DNA of 64,000 bases, taken from NCBI RefSeq assembly GCF_042651465.1, contig NZ_JBHSCZ010000002.1:434001-498000 (forward strand). The letters run 5' to 3'. Each line of letters begins with the position of its first letter. Position 1 is the first letter of the stretch. A model generated the notes under the pieces. It saw nothing but the letters and a program-made list of their open reading frames with translations, had not been told where the DNA came from and searched no databases. This stretch comes from Ferruginibacter yonginensis. Lineage in GTDB: Bacteria > Bacteroidota > Bacteroidia > Chitinophagales > Chitinophagaceae. Position numbers and translations under genes: made by a program. This document shows positions 46,012-55,042 of the stretch, in pieces.

Positions 46012-46512
46012 ATGCGATTACTCGTTTCATTGTTATTGTTGGGTTGTATTTATTTTACAAGCTGCTCTACCGCAGGTGAAGCCAAAGATTATAATGACCA
46101 CCTCATAGCTACGCAAACAAAAATTTTACCGATGGTTACTAAAACGGATGTAGCCATACGTGAACATATCATCAATAATCAAATGGATAGTGTAGCAACA
46201 GCAGCCGCTGCAATGATGCAAGTTATTAATACTGAAATGATTGCATTGCAAAATGAAAAAGTACCTTCATTGGTAGGTGCTGAAGATTATAAAAAAGCAT
46301 TTGTTGAGTATTTTAAATACCTGAAAAACATTTATACCTCATATAAAATGTGGGGCAAAGCTACTACAGAAGCGGCTAGGACAGAGGCTTTTACGCTAAT
46401 TGAAAAATATGAAAACCAAGAAGATGATTATTTAAGGTACATGCAAAAAACACAAAAGATTTTTGCAGAAAAACACCATTTAAAAGTAAGTTCAAGCGTA
46501 TACAACTTTTAA
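46012..46512 (+). CDS. Small lipoprotein of unknown function
   Basis: A 166-residue protein. The lipobox FTSC puts the lipidated Cys at residue 18. The mature part is helical and charged (YNDHLIATQTKILPMVTKTD, then EYFKYLKNIYTSYKMW) with no cysteine or catalytic motif. It is probably anchored in the periplasm or outer membrane. I do not recognise a named family. Confidence 0.65.
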   Translation: MRLLVSLLLLGCIYFTSCSTAGEAKDYNDHLIATQTKILPMVTKTDVAIREHIINNQMDSVATAAAAMMQVINTEMIALQNEKVPSLVGAEDYKKAFVEYFKYLKNIYTSYKMWGKATTEAARTEAFTLIEKYENQEDDYLRYMQKTQKIFAEKHHLKVSSSVYNF

Positions 46513-46560
46513 TAATTGCCAGTATAGTTTTTTATGAATGGTATATTTTAATAGCAAAAT

Positions 46561-46594
46561 TTTGAAGGGTTACACTTCAAAAGAGTTATTTTTG
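46561..46594 (+). promoter_or_regulatory. Promoter of the sixA-type gene with an overlapping inverted repeat
   Basis: A -33 TTTG at 46561-46564 and a -7 TATTTTTG at 46587-46594 are 22 bases apart, a good Bacteroidota promoter. A perfect 8-bp inverted repeat (TTTTGAAG and CTTCAAAA, 46560-46567 and 46575-46582) covers the -33 element and could be an operator. Confidence 0.6.
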
Positions 46595-46625
46595 CTACGA
46601 TCCGCTACCTATAAAAAATTATATT

Positions 46626-47120
46626 TTGAAAAAAATTATCATTGTTCGACATGCAAAGAGCAGTTGGTTATTAACCAATGCTTCTGATTTTGACAGGCCC
46701 CTTAATGAAAGAGGTAAAAATGATGCACCATTAATGGCGGCAAAGTTACAAGCTGCACAAATTCATGTTGATGCACTCATTACAAGCACTGCCTTAAGGG
46801 CCAAAACTACTTGCGAAATTTTTGCTTCAACACTTGGTATAGCAGCCGAACAAATACAGTATAAAGATGTACTATACCATGCACCGGCCGAAGTATTTTT
46901 TGAAGTGATTAATGGTTTAGATGATACCTACGGTACAGTAGCAATTTTTGCTCACAACCCTGGTATTACCGAGTTTGTGAATAGCCTTTGTAATGATGTG
47001 TTTGTTGATAATATGCCTACTTGCGGCATGTTTGCAGTAGCTGCAGATATTACGAGTTGGAGTGCGTTTGAAAATGCCACTAAAAAATTGTTGTTTTTTA
47101 AATATCCTAAAGAAGCATAA
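46626..47120 (+). CDS. sixA: SixA-type phosphohistidine phosphatase
   Basis: A 164-residue histidine phosphatase. The catalytic RHA motif is at residues 8-10 in IIIVRHAKSSW. The second histidine is in FAHNPGITEFVN. These are the SixA/short branch features. SixA removes phosphate from histidine in phosphotransfer proteins. The start is TTG at 46626, because the family N-terminus begins exactly there and no ATG is available. A good promoter lies upstream. The gene symbol rests on motif, not on context. Confidence 0.82.
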   Translation: MKKIIIVRHAKSSWLLTNASDFDRPLNERGKNDAPLMAAKLQAAQIHVDALITSTALRAKTTCEIFASTLGIAAEQIQYKDVLYHAPAEVFFEVINGLDDTYGTVAIFAHNPGITEFVNSLCNDVFVDNMPTCGMFAVAADITSWSAFENATKKLLFFKYPKEA

Positions 47121-47217
47121 ATATTTACCATATTAGGTAACTTATTAGTAGTAAAGCTTTTAATTTTATAACATAGGAGCGATTACTTTATTAAAACAGG
47201 TTCGCTATTTTATACAC

Positions 47218-47451
47218 ATGAAAAAGTATTTGATATTATTGGCGGTTTTATTGTTTGCCATGTATATAGATGCGGCGGCACAATGCTCTATGTGTACCAA
47301 AACAGCCCAACAATTAGGTGAAAAGCCTGCTCAGGGCCTTAACTCAGGTATTTTATATTTAATGTTTACCCCTTTTTTGATAGTAGGTTTTATAGCGTAT
47401 CGTTGGTGGAAAAACAGGGATGTGCAGTATGATGATGCAGCAACCGACTAA
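47218..47451 (+). CDS. Small membrane protein with CxxC
   Basis: A 77-residue protein. An N-terminal signal or anchor segment (1-21) is followed by CSMC (residues about 23-26), then a second hydrophobic helix (about 47-62) and an Arg/Lys-rich end. The CxxC right after the signal cleavage site would be periplasmic and could bind metal or act as a thiol pair. The stop overlaps the convergent glycosyltransferase stop by 4 bases. The function is unknown. Confidence 0.65.
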   Translation: MKKYLILLAVLLFAMYIDAAAQCSMCTKTAQQLGEKPAQGLNSGILYLMFTPFLIVGFIAYRWWKNRDVQYDDAATD

Positions 47452-48416
47452 TTTTTTTTAAACCATTTTTTGTATTTTCTTTTAAAGAAGTTTTGCTCTC
47501 TAACCGCTGTTTTTGGCGCAATAATACCAAAATATGGTTTTACGTTTTTAAAATCTTCCCCATAGTTTATATTTGATTTGTTTACATAAAATTGAAACAA
47601 ATCGTAAGTGGCAGGGTATTTTTCAAAAGTAATATCAGGCGCATATTTAGATAATAAATGCGGAGTTGATTCAGCATAACCACTGAAATGAAAAAATGTT
47701 AATGGTATATTCTCATTAATATAAAACACATCATTTTTTTTAGAAATGCCTCTTTCTGCTATATTCCAATAAGCTACATTATAACCCAAATCGGTGAATG
47801 GGGCATAATCTTTAAAAAATATTGGTACAAGGTTTAGCCATAACTGATCAACAAATAATCCAATATGTGGTTTACAATAACAATGGTGTATCAATCGAAT
47901 TTTCCACCAATCTAAAAACTCAATTACTGAAGGATTATTTTTAATTGCAAAAAAGCCAGCATTAAAAAGCCCTGCGCCTAAAAATTGTGTTTCGAAAACA
48001 TTTTTATCAAGCGAATTACTGTAGGTTACTTTATGCGGTGTAAGTAAAATAGAGAAATGATCAAGTTTTTGTAAAACATTTTGTAATGTATTAAAAACTA
48101 ATATATCACAATCGAAATATAATAATTTCTCACAATTGGTATAATTAGAAATGATATACTGGGCAGCAAAGGGTTTTAAGGCGCAACTTAGTTCAAAAAT
48201 ATTGTAACGTTTGTTCATGTCTTCTAGTTCCGGCAACCAAATATCATCAACCCCAATTACATCAAACTTTTCAAAAATTGAAGAATTTTTTATCTCATAT
48301 TTATCAAGTAGAAAAATTACAAATTTGATATTACTGTTATAGGCTATTATAGAATCGCCTAATGCTTTTGCATAATGTAAATAATTGGCTGAGCAAACGG
48401 TGTAACTAATATTCAT
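47448..48416 (-). CDS. Glycosyltransferase, GT8-like
   Basis: A 322-residue protein with a GT-A fold. The N-terminus is NISYTVCSANYLHYAKALGD. The metal-binding DxD is DCD in LLYFDCDILVFN. A second motif, FVDQLWLN, is typical of GT8-type glycan enzymes. The C-terminal end is Lys-rich, so it may associate with the membrane. It is the last gene of a minus-strand glycan cluster. Confidence 0.75.
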   Translation of the reverse strand: MNISYTVCSANYLHYAKALGDSIIAYNSNIKFVIFLLDKYEIKNSSIFEKFDVIGVDDIWLPELEDMNKRYNIFELSCALKPFAAQYIISNYTNCEKLLYFDCDILVFNTLQNVLQKLDHFSILLTPHKVTYSNSLDKNVFETQFLGAGLFNAGFFAIKNNPSVIEFLDWWKIRLIHHCYCKPHIGLFVDQLWLNLVPIFFKDYAPFTDLGYNVAYWNIAERGISKKNDVFYINENIPLTFFHFSGYAESTPHLLSKYAPDITFEKYPATYDLFQFYVNKSNINYGEDFKNVKPYFGIIAPKTAVREQNFFKRKYKKWFKKN

Positions 48417-48427
48417 AAATATTTAAA

Positions 48428-49153
48428 TTATAATTTTTGAGCGGTACCATATAATCCACTCGTAATGGTGTGTTGTTTAAATGAATGATCTGGAATATCA
48501 ATTTTAACTAAATAACGAATTATTCTTTTTGCAATTTTTGTGACCATCTTTTTTTTGAAGCCAGTAAATTTATTTTCTGTAATCCAAAGGCCAATCATTT
48601 GGGCTAAACTTGCATGCCAACCACCAAGTGAACGTATTTCTATATTCTTAAAACCAGCCTTTTCTAAATGTTTTTTTAATGAAAAAGGGGTATATCTATA
48701 AGCATCATATGGTACTTCGTGTAAAGGCCAAATAAATGGCACTGTAAAAAAGAATTGTCCATTTGGTTTAAGTACTCTATAAATTTCATTTAAAGTTTGA
48801 TCTGGTTCAAAAGAATGCTCAAGTACTTCTGTAGCCATTACTACATCGATAGTATGCTCTTGCAAAGGAATAGTTACAGCGTCCCAATGTAAATCTGCAA
48901 TATCAGTTTTGTGGATGGTGCTAGTAGCTAAATCTAAACCAATATATTTAGATACTTGCTTATTTTCGTTTAATATAAGTTCTCTGTAAGGCATTATACC
49001 ACAACCAACATCAAGTAATATACCTTTAAAAAAAGGCATTTGTTCTTTAATGGCTTTTAAAATACTTGTTCTTGGTAAATACACATCTAATGTTGCATTA
49101 GTTAACCTAATATTTGTGAAATAGGTATCAATGTTTTTTTCTCTATCATTCAT
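48428..49153 (-). CDS. Class I SAM-dependent methyltransferase
   Basis: A 241-residue protein with the SAM-binding motif GILLDVGCGIMPYRELIL, followed by VMATEVLEHSFEP and the LKPNGQFFFTVPFIWPLHE strand of class I methyltransferases. It overlaps the upstream GT4 gene by 8 bases. In a glycan cluster it may methylate a sugar or lipid-linked intermediate. The target is not known. Confidence 0.85.
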   Translation of the reverse strand: MNDREKNIDTYFTNIRLTNATLDVYLPRTSILKAIKEQMPFFKGILLDVGCGIMPYRELILNENKQVSKYIGLDLATSTIHKTDIADLHWDAVTIPLQEHTIDVVMATEVLEHSFEPDQTLNEIYRVLKPNGQFFFTVPFIWPLHEVPYDAYRYTPFSLKKHLEKAGFKNIEIRSLGGWHASLAQMIGLWITENKFTGFKKKMVTKIAKRIIRYLVKIDIPDHSFKQHTITSGLYGTAQKL

Positions 49154-50417
49154 TGGTCAGTTCCATTTTATTAGCGTTTATAACATAATCAATAAGTTCA
49201 TTGTAGGTGTTTAATACATGGTCCCATGTAAAATTGTTCATTACGTAATTGTAGCCATTCAACCCTTTTTGTGTATTATCAACATTGGCCATCACATCAT
49301 TAAGGGCTTTATAAAAACTGTTTTTATCTTCAAACAACCATCCGCCGTTGCTGAGTTCAATATGATCTTTCAACACATCGCAAAGTTGGTTAGCCATTAC
49401 AGGTACTTTGCAAGCAAAACTTTCTAAAACAACTAAAGAAAGGCTCTCATGTTTTGAAGGAATAATTAATGCTTCTGCATGTTTTATTAATTGTTCTTTT
49501 TCTTCATCACTTACAAAGCCGACGTATTTTATATTGGGGTGGTTTACGGCATCCATCATATTTTTACCAGCCAGTACCAGTGTTACCGCATTACCTGTAT
49601 CCTTTAAATAATCAGTAAAATAAGAGAGCATTTCACCGCAGCCTTTAGCGGTATCAATACGGCCTACATATACAATGTATTTGCCATTAATGCCAAATTT
49701 TTCAATAACGGTATTATCTTTAACATCGCTTACAGGGTCCACACCAACAGAGGCAACGGCTTGTTTTATATGATCAATTTTAAACAACCCTTGCGAAAAT
49801 TTTTGCTCTGATGCTGTTAAAAACAATAGCGATTTTGGTGCAGCCATTGTTTTTTGAAATATTGGGAAATACGCAGGTTGTTCATCATGCATCGTAGGTA
49901 TAAAAATACTCTTATGAGGTACGGTTAATAAACCAGCCGCTGTTGGGTAATACAAATATGTAATAAAAATAAAAGCATCATAAGTATTTTCATTTTCTTT
50001 TATATATTGTACTAAACCATAGGTGGTTGGGCCTTGATGTTCAAGCCATTGAATGCCATATTTATCATGATATTCAGCGGTTGGAAATAGTTTGAGATAC
50101 CATTTTGGCCTCCCCAAAAAACGATAAAATTTTTGGTATAAATGCCTACCTCTATAACTTCTTTTAAGATGGTGTATTTTTTTTTCACTGGCTTTGGGTT
50201 TATGATTAAACCTTTTTATTGTAACACCATTTTCTATTGTTGTACCCTCGGGCAATTCAGGTTTCCAAGTATGATAATCTAAAGCACGGCTGGTGAGGAT
50301 AGTAACATCATAAGTTTCTATTAATTTTTCAGCTATCATTCTTGCAAACACTTCGGCCCCCCCATTTACATTTTTTCCATACCGTTGTACTGTTATAGCT
50401 ATTTTTCTTTTACGCAT
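49146..50417 (-). CDS. Glycosyltransferase family 4 protein
   Basis: A 423-residue GT-B enzyme. The N-terminal acceptor domain has NVNGGAEVFARMIAEKLI. The C-terminal donor domain has YVGRIDTAKGCGEML and the E-x7-E motif in IIPSKHESLSLVVLESFACKVPV. It transfers a sugar from an NDP or similar donor. It is the first of the three adjacent genes GT4, methyltransferase and GT8, just downstream of meaB. Confidence 0.88.
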   Translation of the reverse strand: MRKRKIAITVQRYGKNVNGGAEVFARMIAEKLIETYDVTILTSRALDYHTWKPELPEGTTIENGVTIKRFNHKPKASEKKIHHLKRSYRGRHLYQKFYRFLGRPKWYLKLFPTAEYHDKYGIQWLEHQGPTTYGLVQYIKENENTYDAFIFITYLYYPTAAGLLTVPHKSIFIPTMHDEQPAYFPIFQKTMAAPKSLLFLTASEQKFSQGLFKIDHIKQAVASVGVDPVSDVKDNTVIEKFGINGKYIVYVGRIDTAKGCGEMLSYFTDYLKDTGNAVTLVLAGKNMMDAVNHPNIKYVGFVSDEEKEQLIKHAEALIIPSKHESLSLVVLESFACKVPVMANQLCDVLKDHIELSNGGWLFEDKNSFYKALNDVMANVDNTQKGLNGYNYVMNNFTWDHVLNTYNELIDYVINANKMELTNE

Positions 50418-50437
50418 TAATTTGAAAGGGGATTGAG

Positions 50438-51340
50438 TTATTTAAAATTTTCAAGGTATTTGTATAAATTGAATTGATGTTGGGTTATCATAAAGCCGAT
50501 ATTGGTTTGTAGTTGTTTAACATCAACATCTTTCATTCGTTTTTTTACAATGAGTTGGTATGCTTTTTCTGCATACAATCGTTGTTTATTTATGGTGTTG
50601 TTGGGTAAAGTTTGCTGTTGTAAAATGGCATTGTACAGCGCATCAACACCTTCGTTTTTTGACGCAGCCGTTTTAATGATAGCTACTTCGTTGGTTTTAT
50701 TTGAAAAGGAAGGTGCTAACATATTTTTTAAAAACTTTACAAAAGTATCTGCACCACTACGGTCGCATTTGTTTACCACAAAAATATCAGCAATTTCCAT
50801 TAATCCAGCTTTCATGGTTTGTATTTCATCGCCACCTTCTGGCACTAATACAACAATGGTGGTATCTGCTAAACCAGTAATTTCAATTTCATTTTGTCCT
50901 ACACCAATAGTTTCAATAATAACCACATCAAAAGGAGCTGCTTTAAGCACATCGGTGATTTCAATTACTTTAGGGCTTAAACCACCTAACGCACCTTTAC
51001 CTGCTAACGAACGTATGTATACTTGTGGCGTATTGTACCATCTACTCATGCGTATACGGTCGCCTAAAATAGCGCCGTGGTGAAAGGGCGATGATGGATC
51101 AATACAAAGTATAGCTACTTTTTTACCTGCGGCAATATAGCGTTCAATTAATTGATCCGTAAGGGTGCTTTTACCGGCACCTGGTGGCCCGGTAATACCT
51201 ATTACGGGTGTGGTATTATTGGGTAAAGATGCTAGCATGGTTTCATAATCTGCTGCCTCGTTTTCAACCAACGATATACATCTTGCCAATGCTTTGACAT
51301 CTCCTGCTAAGGCCTGTTGTAAAATGGGGTTATGTATCAA
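50438..51340 (-). CDS. meaB: MeaB/ArgK-type G3E GTPase
   Basis: A 300-residue GTPase. Walker A is GPPGAGKST at residues 51-59, and the ICIDPSSPFHHGAILGDRIR and ETIGVGQNEIE segments are family-specific. The NKCD base-recognition motif is in FVVNKCDRSGA. MeaB guards adenosylcobalamin loading of methylmalonyl-CoA mutase. The start appears to be a TTG at 51340. No mutase gene is in the window; it is embedded among glycan genes, 20 and 43 bases from its neighbours. Confidence 0.92.
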   Translation of the reverse strand: MIHNPILQQALAGDVKALARCISLVENEAADYETMLASLPNNTTPVIGITGPPGAGKSTLTDQLIERYIAAGKKVAILCIDPSSPFHHGAILGDRIRMSRWYNTPQVYIRSLAGKGALGGLSPKVIEITDVLKAAPFDVVIIETIGVGQNEIEITGLADTTIVVLVPEGGDEIQTMKAGLMEIADIFVVNKCDRSGADTFVKFLKNMLAPSFSNKTNEVAIIKTAASKNEGVDALYNAILQQQTLPNNTINKQRLYAEKAYQLIVKKRMKDVDVKQLQTNIGFMITQHQFNLYKYLENFK

Positions 51341-51383
51341 CGCTACAAATAAATTGAAACAGCAAGGTAAAAAAATTATGCTA

Positions 51384-52445
51384 CTAATATAAACTTCTGT
51401 ACACTTCTAAGTATTTTTTTGCTGCTTCTTCCCAACTAAATTGAGTAGCTCTTTCCATAATTTTTTGTGGGGCTGTTGGGTCGTTGTTGTATGCAGAAAG
51501 TGCTTGTTGGTAATCGGCTTGCATTTGTTGTGGCTCAAACGAGTTAAAATAATAAGCTACATCGCCACCAATTTCGGGTAAAGCGGTAAGTGTTGATAAA
51601 ATTACAGGCACGCCAAAATACATGGCTTCAATTACGGGCAAACCAAAACCCTCGGCAATAGAAGGAAAAACAAATGCTTCACAATGCTGCATGTACCATT
51701 GTTTATCATTTTCGCTGATGGGGCCTAAAAAAACCACTTGGTTTTCAACACCAAATTTTTGAGCCTCTTCAATAATCAATTGTTTATAGGCTTCATTATC
51801 AACTACACCGGCTATGTATAATTTTTTTTGCGTATTGGCTACCAAACAAGGTAACACATGAAAATTCTTTTTTGAATTGATGGTGCCTAGAGTGAAAATA
51901 AAAGGCTGTTCCGCTACAATAGCTGGAGGTTGTGGAGTATTTATTTTTGAAAAATTACAACCATTGTGAATAACGGTTATGGGTGTATTGCCCACATTTA
52001 AATGTTTGTGTATATCATGTAATGTAAATGCCGAAATAGCAATAATATGATCCGCTCTGTAAATGCGCTTTTGAATTTTTGCTAACTCTTTTTTTATTTT
52101 GGCAGGCGATACATTGTTTTCATGTACCACATTTAAATCGTGAATGGTAAAAACCACTTTCGATTTTTTTCGGAAAGGGAAATAATTGGTTGCTTGGTAG
52201 GTAGTATGCCACACATCGGTATCTTTTACGGGCATGTAAAATTTATCGAGAGAGTGTTGCACAATATATTGAGCATCGTTACCAAAATAAAGGGTACTAC
52301 AATTGCGAACGTAATAACTGAGGCTTTCTTTTTCTTTATCAATTAATGCTGCTAATGCATTGCCTAAGTGCAAGCAATAGTAATAAAGCCCCGTATGTGG
52401 ATACTTCATTCGTTCACAGTCAATAACTAATTTCCTTTTCTTCAT
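51384..52445 (-). CDS. Glycosyltransferase family 4 protein
   Basis: A 353-residue GT-B enzyme. The N-terminal part is YPHTGLYYYCLHLGNAL, then VFTIHDLNVVHENN. The donor domain has FTLGTINSKKNFHVLP and the motif FVFPSIAEGFGLPVIEAMYF with the family glutamates. It probably adds a sugar in surface glycan synthesis. It lies 16 bases downstream of the GT9 gene and is co-transcribed with it. Confidence 0.88.
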   Translation of the reverse strand: MKKRKLVIDCERMKYPHTGLYYYCLHLGNALAALIDKEKESLSYYVRNCSTLYFGNDAQYIVQHSLDKFYMPVKDTDVWHTTYQATNYFPFRKKSKVVFTIHDLNVVHENNVSPAKIKKELAKIQKRIYRADHIIAISAFTLHDIHKHLNVGNTPITVIHNGCNFSKINTPQPPAIVAEQPFIFTLGTINSKKNFHVLPCLVANTQKKLYIAGVVDNEAYKQLIIEEAQKFGVENQVVFLGPISENDKQWYMQHCEAFVFPSIAEGFGLPVIEAMYFGVPVILSTLTALPEIGGDVAYYFNSFEPQQMQADYQQALSAYNNDPTAPQKIMERATQFSWEEAAKKYLEVYRSLY

Positions 52446-52461
52446 CCTTCAATTATAAAAC

Positions 52462-53487
52462 CTAATTATACGATATAGTTTTTTTTGAAGCTACATCATC
52501 TAACAAAGCTTTTAGTGATTGTGGTGCTATAGCATTCATACAGCTACAAGCATTTTTTGTGTTACTACAATCGGTACAATTTTTATCTAAAACAAAAACA
52601 TGTACATTTTTTCCTAATGGTGCCCACCTGCCTGGGTGTATTGGTTTTAATGGTGGGTATAACCCCAACGCATGTATACCCAATGCTGCACCCATGTGTA
52701 TAGGGCCTGTGGCATTGGCAACAATAGCATCGCAACTTTTAATAAAGCTTATAAATTGCCCAAGCGGCATATTTACTGTAATGGTTTGTACAGGCTTATT
52801 AACTTTATCAATTATTTGTTGAATGTATGGTCGCTCTTTCTCTACACCTGATAAGAAAATATTGTACCGTTTTTCATCTAAAATGTTAATCAATTCAATA
52901 AAATGCGTAATAGGCCACTCTCTTGAGCTACCTTGTGATTTTGGATGAATAATTACATTGAAACGATTGGTATCAATAGTTTTGGTAAATATTTCTTCTA
53001 ATTTTTCTAGACAATTTAAACCAAATAAATGCTGCAACGCTTCGGTAGAATATGACTTTTTAATACCTAGTGGCGCCAACAATTTTATATTAAGTTGTGC
53101 CTCATGTAAGGCTGATTTTTTGCGGCTTAAAGCCACTAATTTATTACAAGTAAACCAATGGTACCACCTGCTACTAGTGCCTATACGAATTGGTATATTG
53201 AGTTGCTTGGCTCTTTTTGCAACTTGTTTATTGGTTCGAACATGAACAATTACAGCTGGTTTTTGATTATTTATGCGTACATCTTTCGCAAAAAAATCGT
53301 TTTCATCAATAAATTCATCAACAAATGAGCAAGCTAATACTAGGGCTTTGGTGTATGCTTTGCCTAATATAGCTACTTTAATTTGAGGGAAATGTTGCTT
53401 TATTACAGCAGCCATAGGTAAGGTTAAAACCATATCACCAATGCCATCATTTCGTGTTAAAATTATATTAGCTGGTTGCAAGTGCAT
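52462..53487 (-). CDS. Glycosyltransferase family 9 (heptosyltransferase-like)
   Basis: A 341-residue GT-B protein. The N-terminus IILTRNDGIGDMVLTLPMA and the C-terminal VANATGPIHMGAALGIHALG segment with PGRWAPLG are GT9 signatures. Heptosyltransferases build the inner core of LPS. A cysteine-rich stretch near the C-terminus (CTDCSNTKNACSC) is unusual and could bind metal. It is the first gene of the minus-strand glycan row. Confidence 0.85.
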   Translation of the reverse strand: MHLQPANIILTRNDGIGDMVLTLPMAAVIKQHFPQIKVAILGKAYTKALVLACSFVDEFIDENDFFAKDVRINNQKPAVIVHVRTNKQVAKRAKQLNIPIRIGTSSRWYHWFTCNKLVALSRKKSALHEAQLNIKLLAPLGIKKSYSTEALQHLFGLNCLEKLEEIFTKTIDTNRFNVIIHPKSQGSSREWPITHFIELINILDEKRYNIFLSGVEKERPYIQQIIDKVNKPVQTITVNMPLGQFISFIKSCDAIVANATGPIHMGAALGIHALGLYPPLKPIHPGRWAPLGKNVHVFVLDKNCTDCSNTKNACSCMNAIAPQSLKALLDDVASKKTISYN

Positions 53488-53600
53488 TTTTGTTAAATGA
53501 GCCGCAAAATAACATTTTATACCATCTATTGTAAAAAAATAATCGAATAATAATCATATCAGCAACAATATGATTGTACTACCTTTACTTTTTTGACTAT

Positions 53601-54236
53601 ATGACAAATTTTATTCCGCTTTTTCCCCTGCCTTTAGTGGTATTTCCGGGAGAAGATTTGAACCTACACATTTTTGAACCAAGGTATAAACAACTCATAA
53701 CGGATTGTTATGCCGCAAAAAAGCCATTTGGTATACCTAGTGTAATCAACAATGAGGTAATGGAATTGGGTACCCTTGTAGAAATTGTAGAAATATCAAA
53801 AGTGTATGATAATGGCGAAATGGATATTAAAACAAAAGCAACGGTAGTATTCAAAATATTAGAACAAATACAGGAATTGCCACATAAGTTGTACCACGGC
53901 GCTATTGTTACATACCCTACAACAAAATATTTGGGTAGTGCACCACTTATGAAAAAAATTTTGCAAAGCATAAGAGAGCTACACAGCTTAATAAACGTAC
54001 ATAAAGATTTTAAAAAGCCTGACGAGTCACTATTAAGTTTTGACGTAGCACACCATGCAGGTATGACGATAGAAGAAGAATACCAATTGCTCGGTTATGA
54101 TGAAGAGTTGCACCGGCAAGAATATATTAAACGCCATTTGGTAAAAGTATTAGGGGTAATGTCACAAATGGATTTGTTACGTACCAAAGTGCAATTAAAC
54201 GGTCATTTTAAAAACTTAGAAGGCTTTAAATTTTAA
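53601..54236 (+). CDS. LON substrate-binding domain protein
   Basis: A 211-residue protein with only the LON N-terminal domain: FIPLFPLPLVVFPGEDLNLH, then IFEPRYKQLI. It lacks the ATPase and protease parts of Lon. Such stand-alone domains are common and their role is unknown. The frame is open upstream to a TTG at 53574, but the ATG at 53601 gives the usual family start. Confidence 0.85.
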   Translation: MTNFIPLFPLPLVVFPGEDLNLHIFEPRYKQLITDCYAAKKPFGIPSVINNEVMELGTLVEIVEISKVYDNGEMDIKTKATVVFKILEQIQELPHKLYHGAIVTYPTTKYLGSAPLMKKILQSIRELHSLINVHKDFKKPDESLLSFDVAHHAGMTIEEEYQLLGYDEELHRQEYIKRHLVKVLGVMSQMDLLRTKVQLNGHFKNLEGFKF

Positions 54237-54310
54237 ATGATTATAACGAAAGATTCTTCTAAAACTCTTGTAAATCCAACAATTAACCATTAACTGCACA
54301 ATAAAGTTTC

Positions 54311-55042
54311 ATGAAAACAATTTGTTTTGATTTTGGCAATACCCGTTTAAAGGCTGGCATTTTTGAGCATGATGTATTTGTTGAAGAAATCGTGTTGGTT
54401 GATGATGCTGTTGAAACAATTACTGCCCTAATAGCACAACATCAGCCCCAAAAAACCATTTTATCATCTGTTATCAACCACAACACTGCTATAGAAGCTG
54501 TATTGGCGCAACATAGTTTATTTCACAAATTATCAGTAGCAACACTCATTAACTTCACCACACCCGTGGGGAAACCAGCCACCATTGGTGCTGATAGATT
54601 GGCTTTAATGGCAGCAGCGGCACACTTTTTTCCTCATAAAAACAATTTAATTATAGGGTTAGGCAGTTGTATTACTTATAATTTTTTAAACCAATACCAT
54701 CAATTTTTGGGAGGTGGTATATCGCCAGGTATGGATATGCGGTTTAAAGCTATGCATGATTATACTGCTTTACTGCCCTTAGAAACAGCCACTTGGAACA
54801 TTCCGCTTATTGGTTACGATACCGCTACTAATTTACAAAGCGGTGTGTTGAATGGTATGGTTGCTGAAATAGATGGAATAATAGCAAAATATGCCGAAAA
54901 ATTCAGCAACTTTAACGTGGTTTTAACCGGGGGAAATTCATCGTATTTTGCCGGGCAGCTTAAAACCCGGATATTTGCCGACCACAATTTTTTATTTAAA
55001 GGACTGTATGCACTCAGCGAACTTAACAACTGCACCAATTAA
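54311..55042 (+). CDS. coaX: Type III pantothenate kinase
   Basis: A 243-residue ASKHA-fold kinase for the first step of CoA synthesis. Motifs include the phosphate loop FDFGNTRLK (residues 6-14), IGADRLALM and the LTGGNSSYFAG end. The central GLGSCITYNF segment replaces the more usual DAGTAITYDF, but the fold is intact. Its end overlaps the next gene start by 35 bases. Confidence 0.92.
   Translation: MKTICFDFGNTRLKAGIFEHDVFVEEIVLVDDAVETITALIAQHQPQKTILSSVINHNTAIEAVLAQHSLFHKLSVATLINFTTPVGKPATIGADRLALMAAAAHFFPHKNNLIIGLGSCITYNFLNQYHQFLGGGISPGMDMRFKAMHDYTALLPLETATWNIPLIGYDTATNLQSGVLNGMVAEIDGIIAKYAEKFSNFNVVLTGGNSSYFAGQLKTRIFADHNFLFKGLYALSELNNCTN

Noticed and set aside
54948..55007. Upstream extension of the FadL-like protein
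   Set aside because: The extra 20 residues lie inside coaX and would bury the signal peptide; the ATG at 55008 gives a normal export signal.
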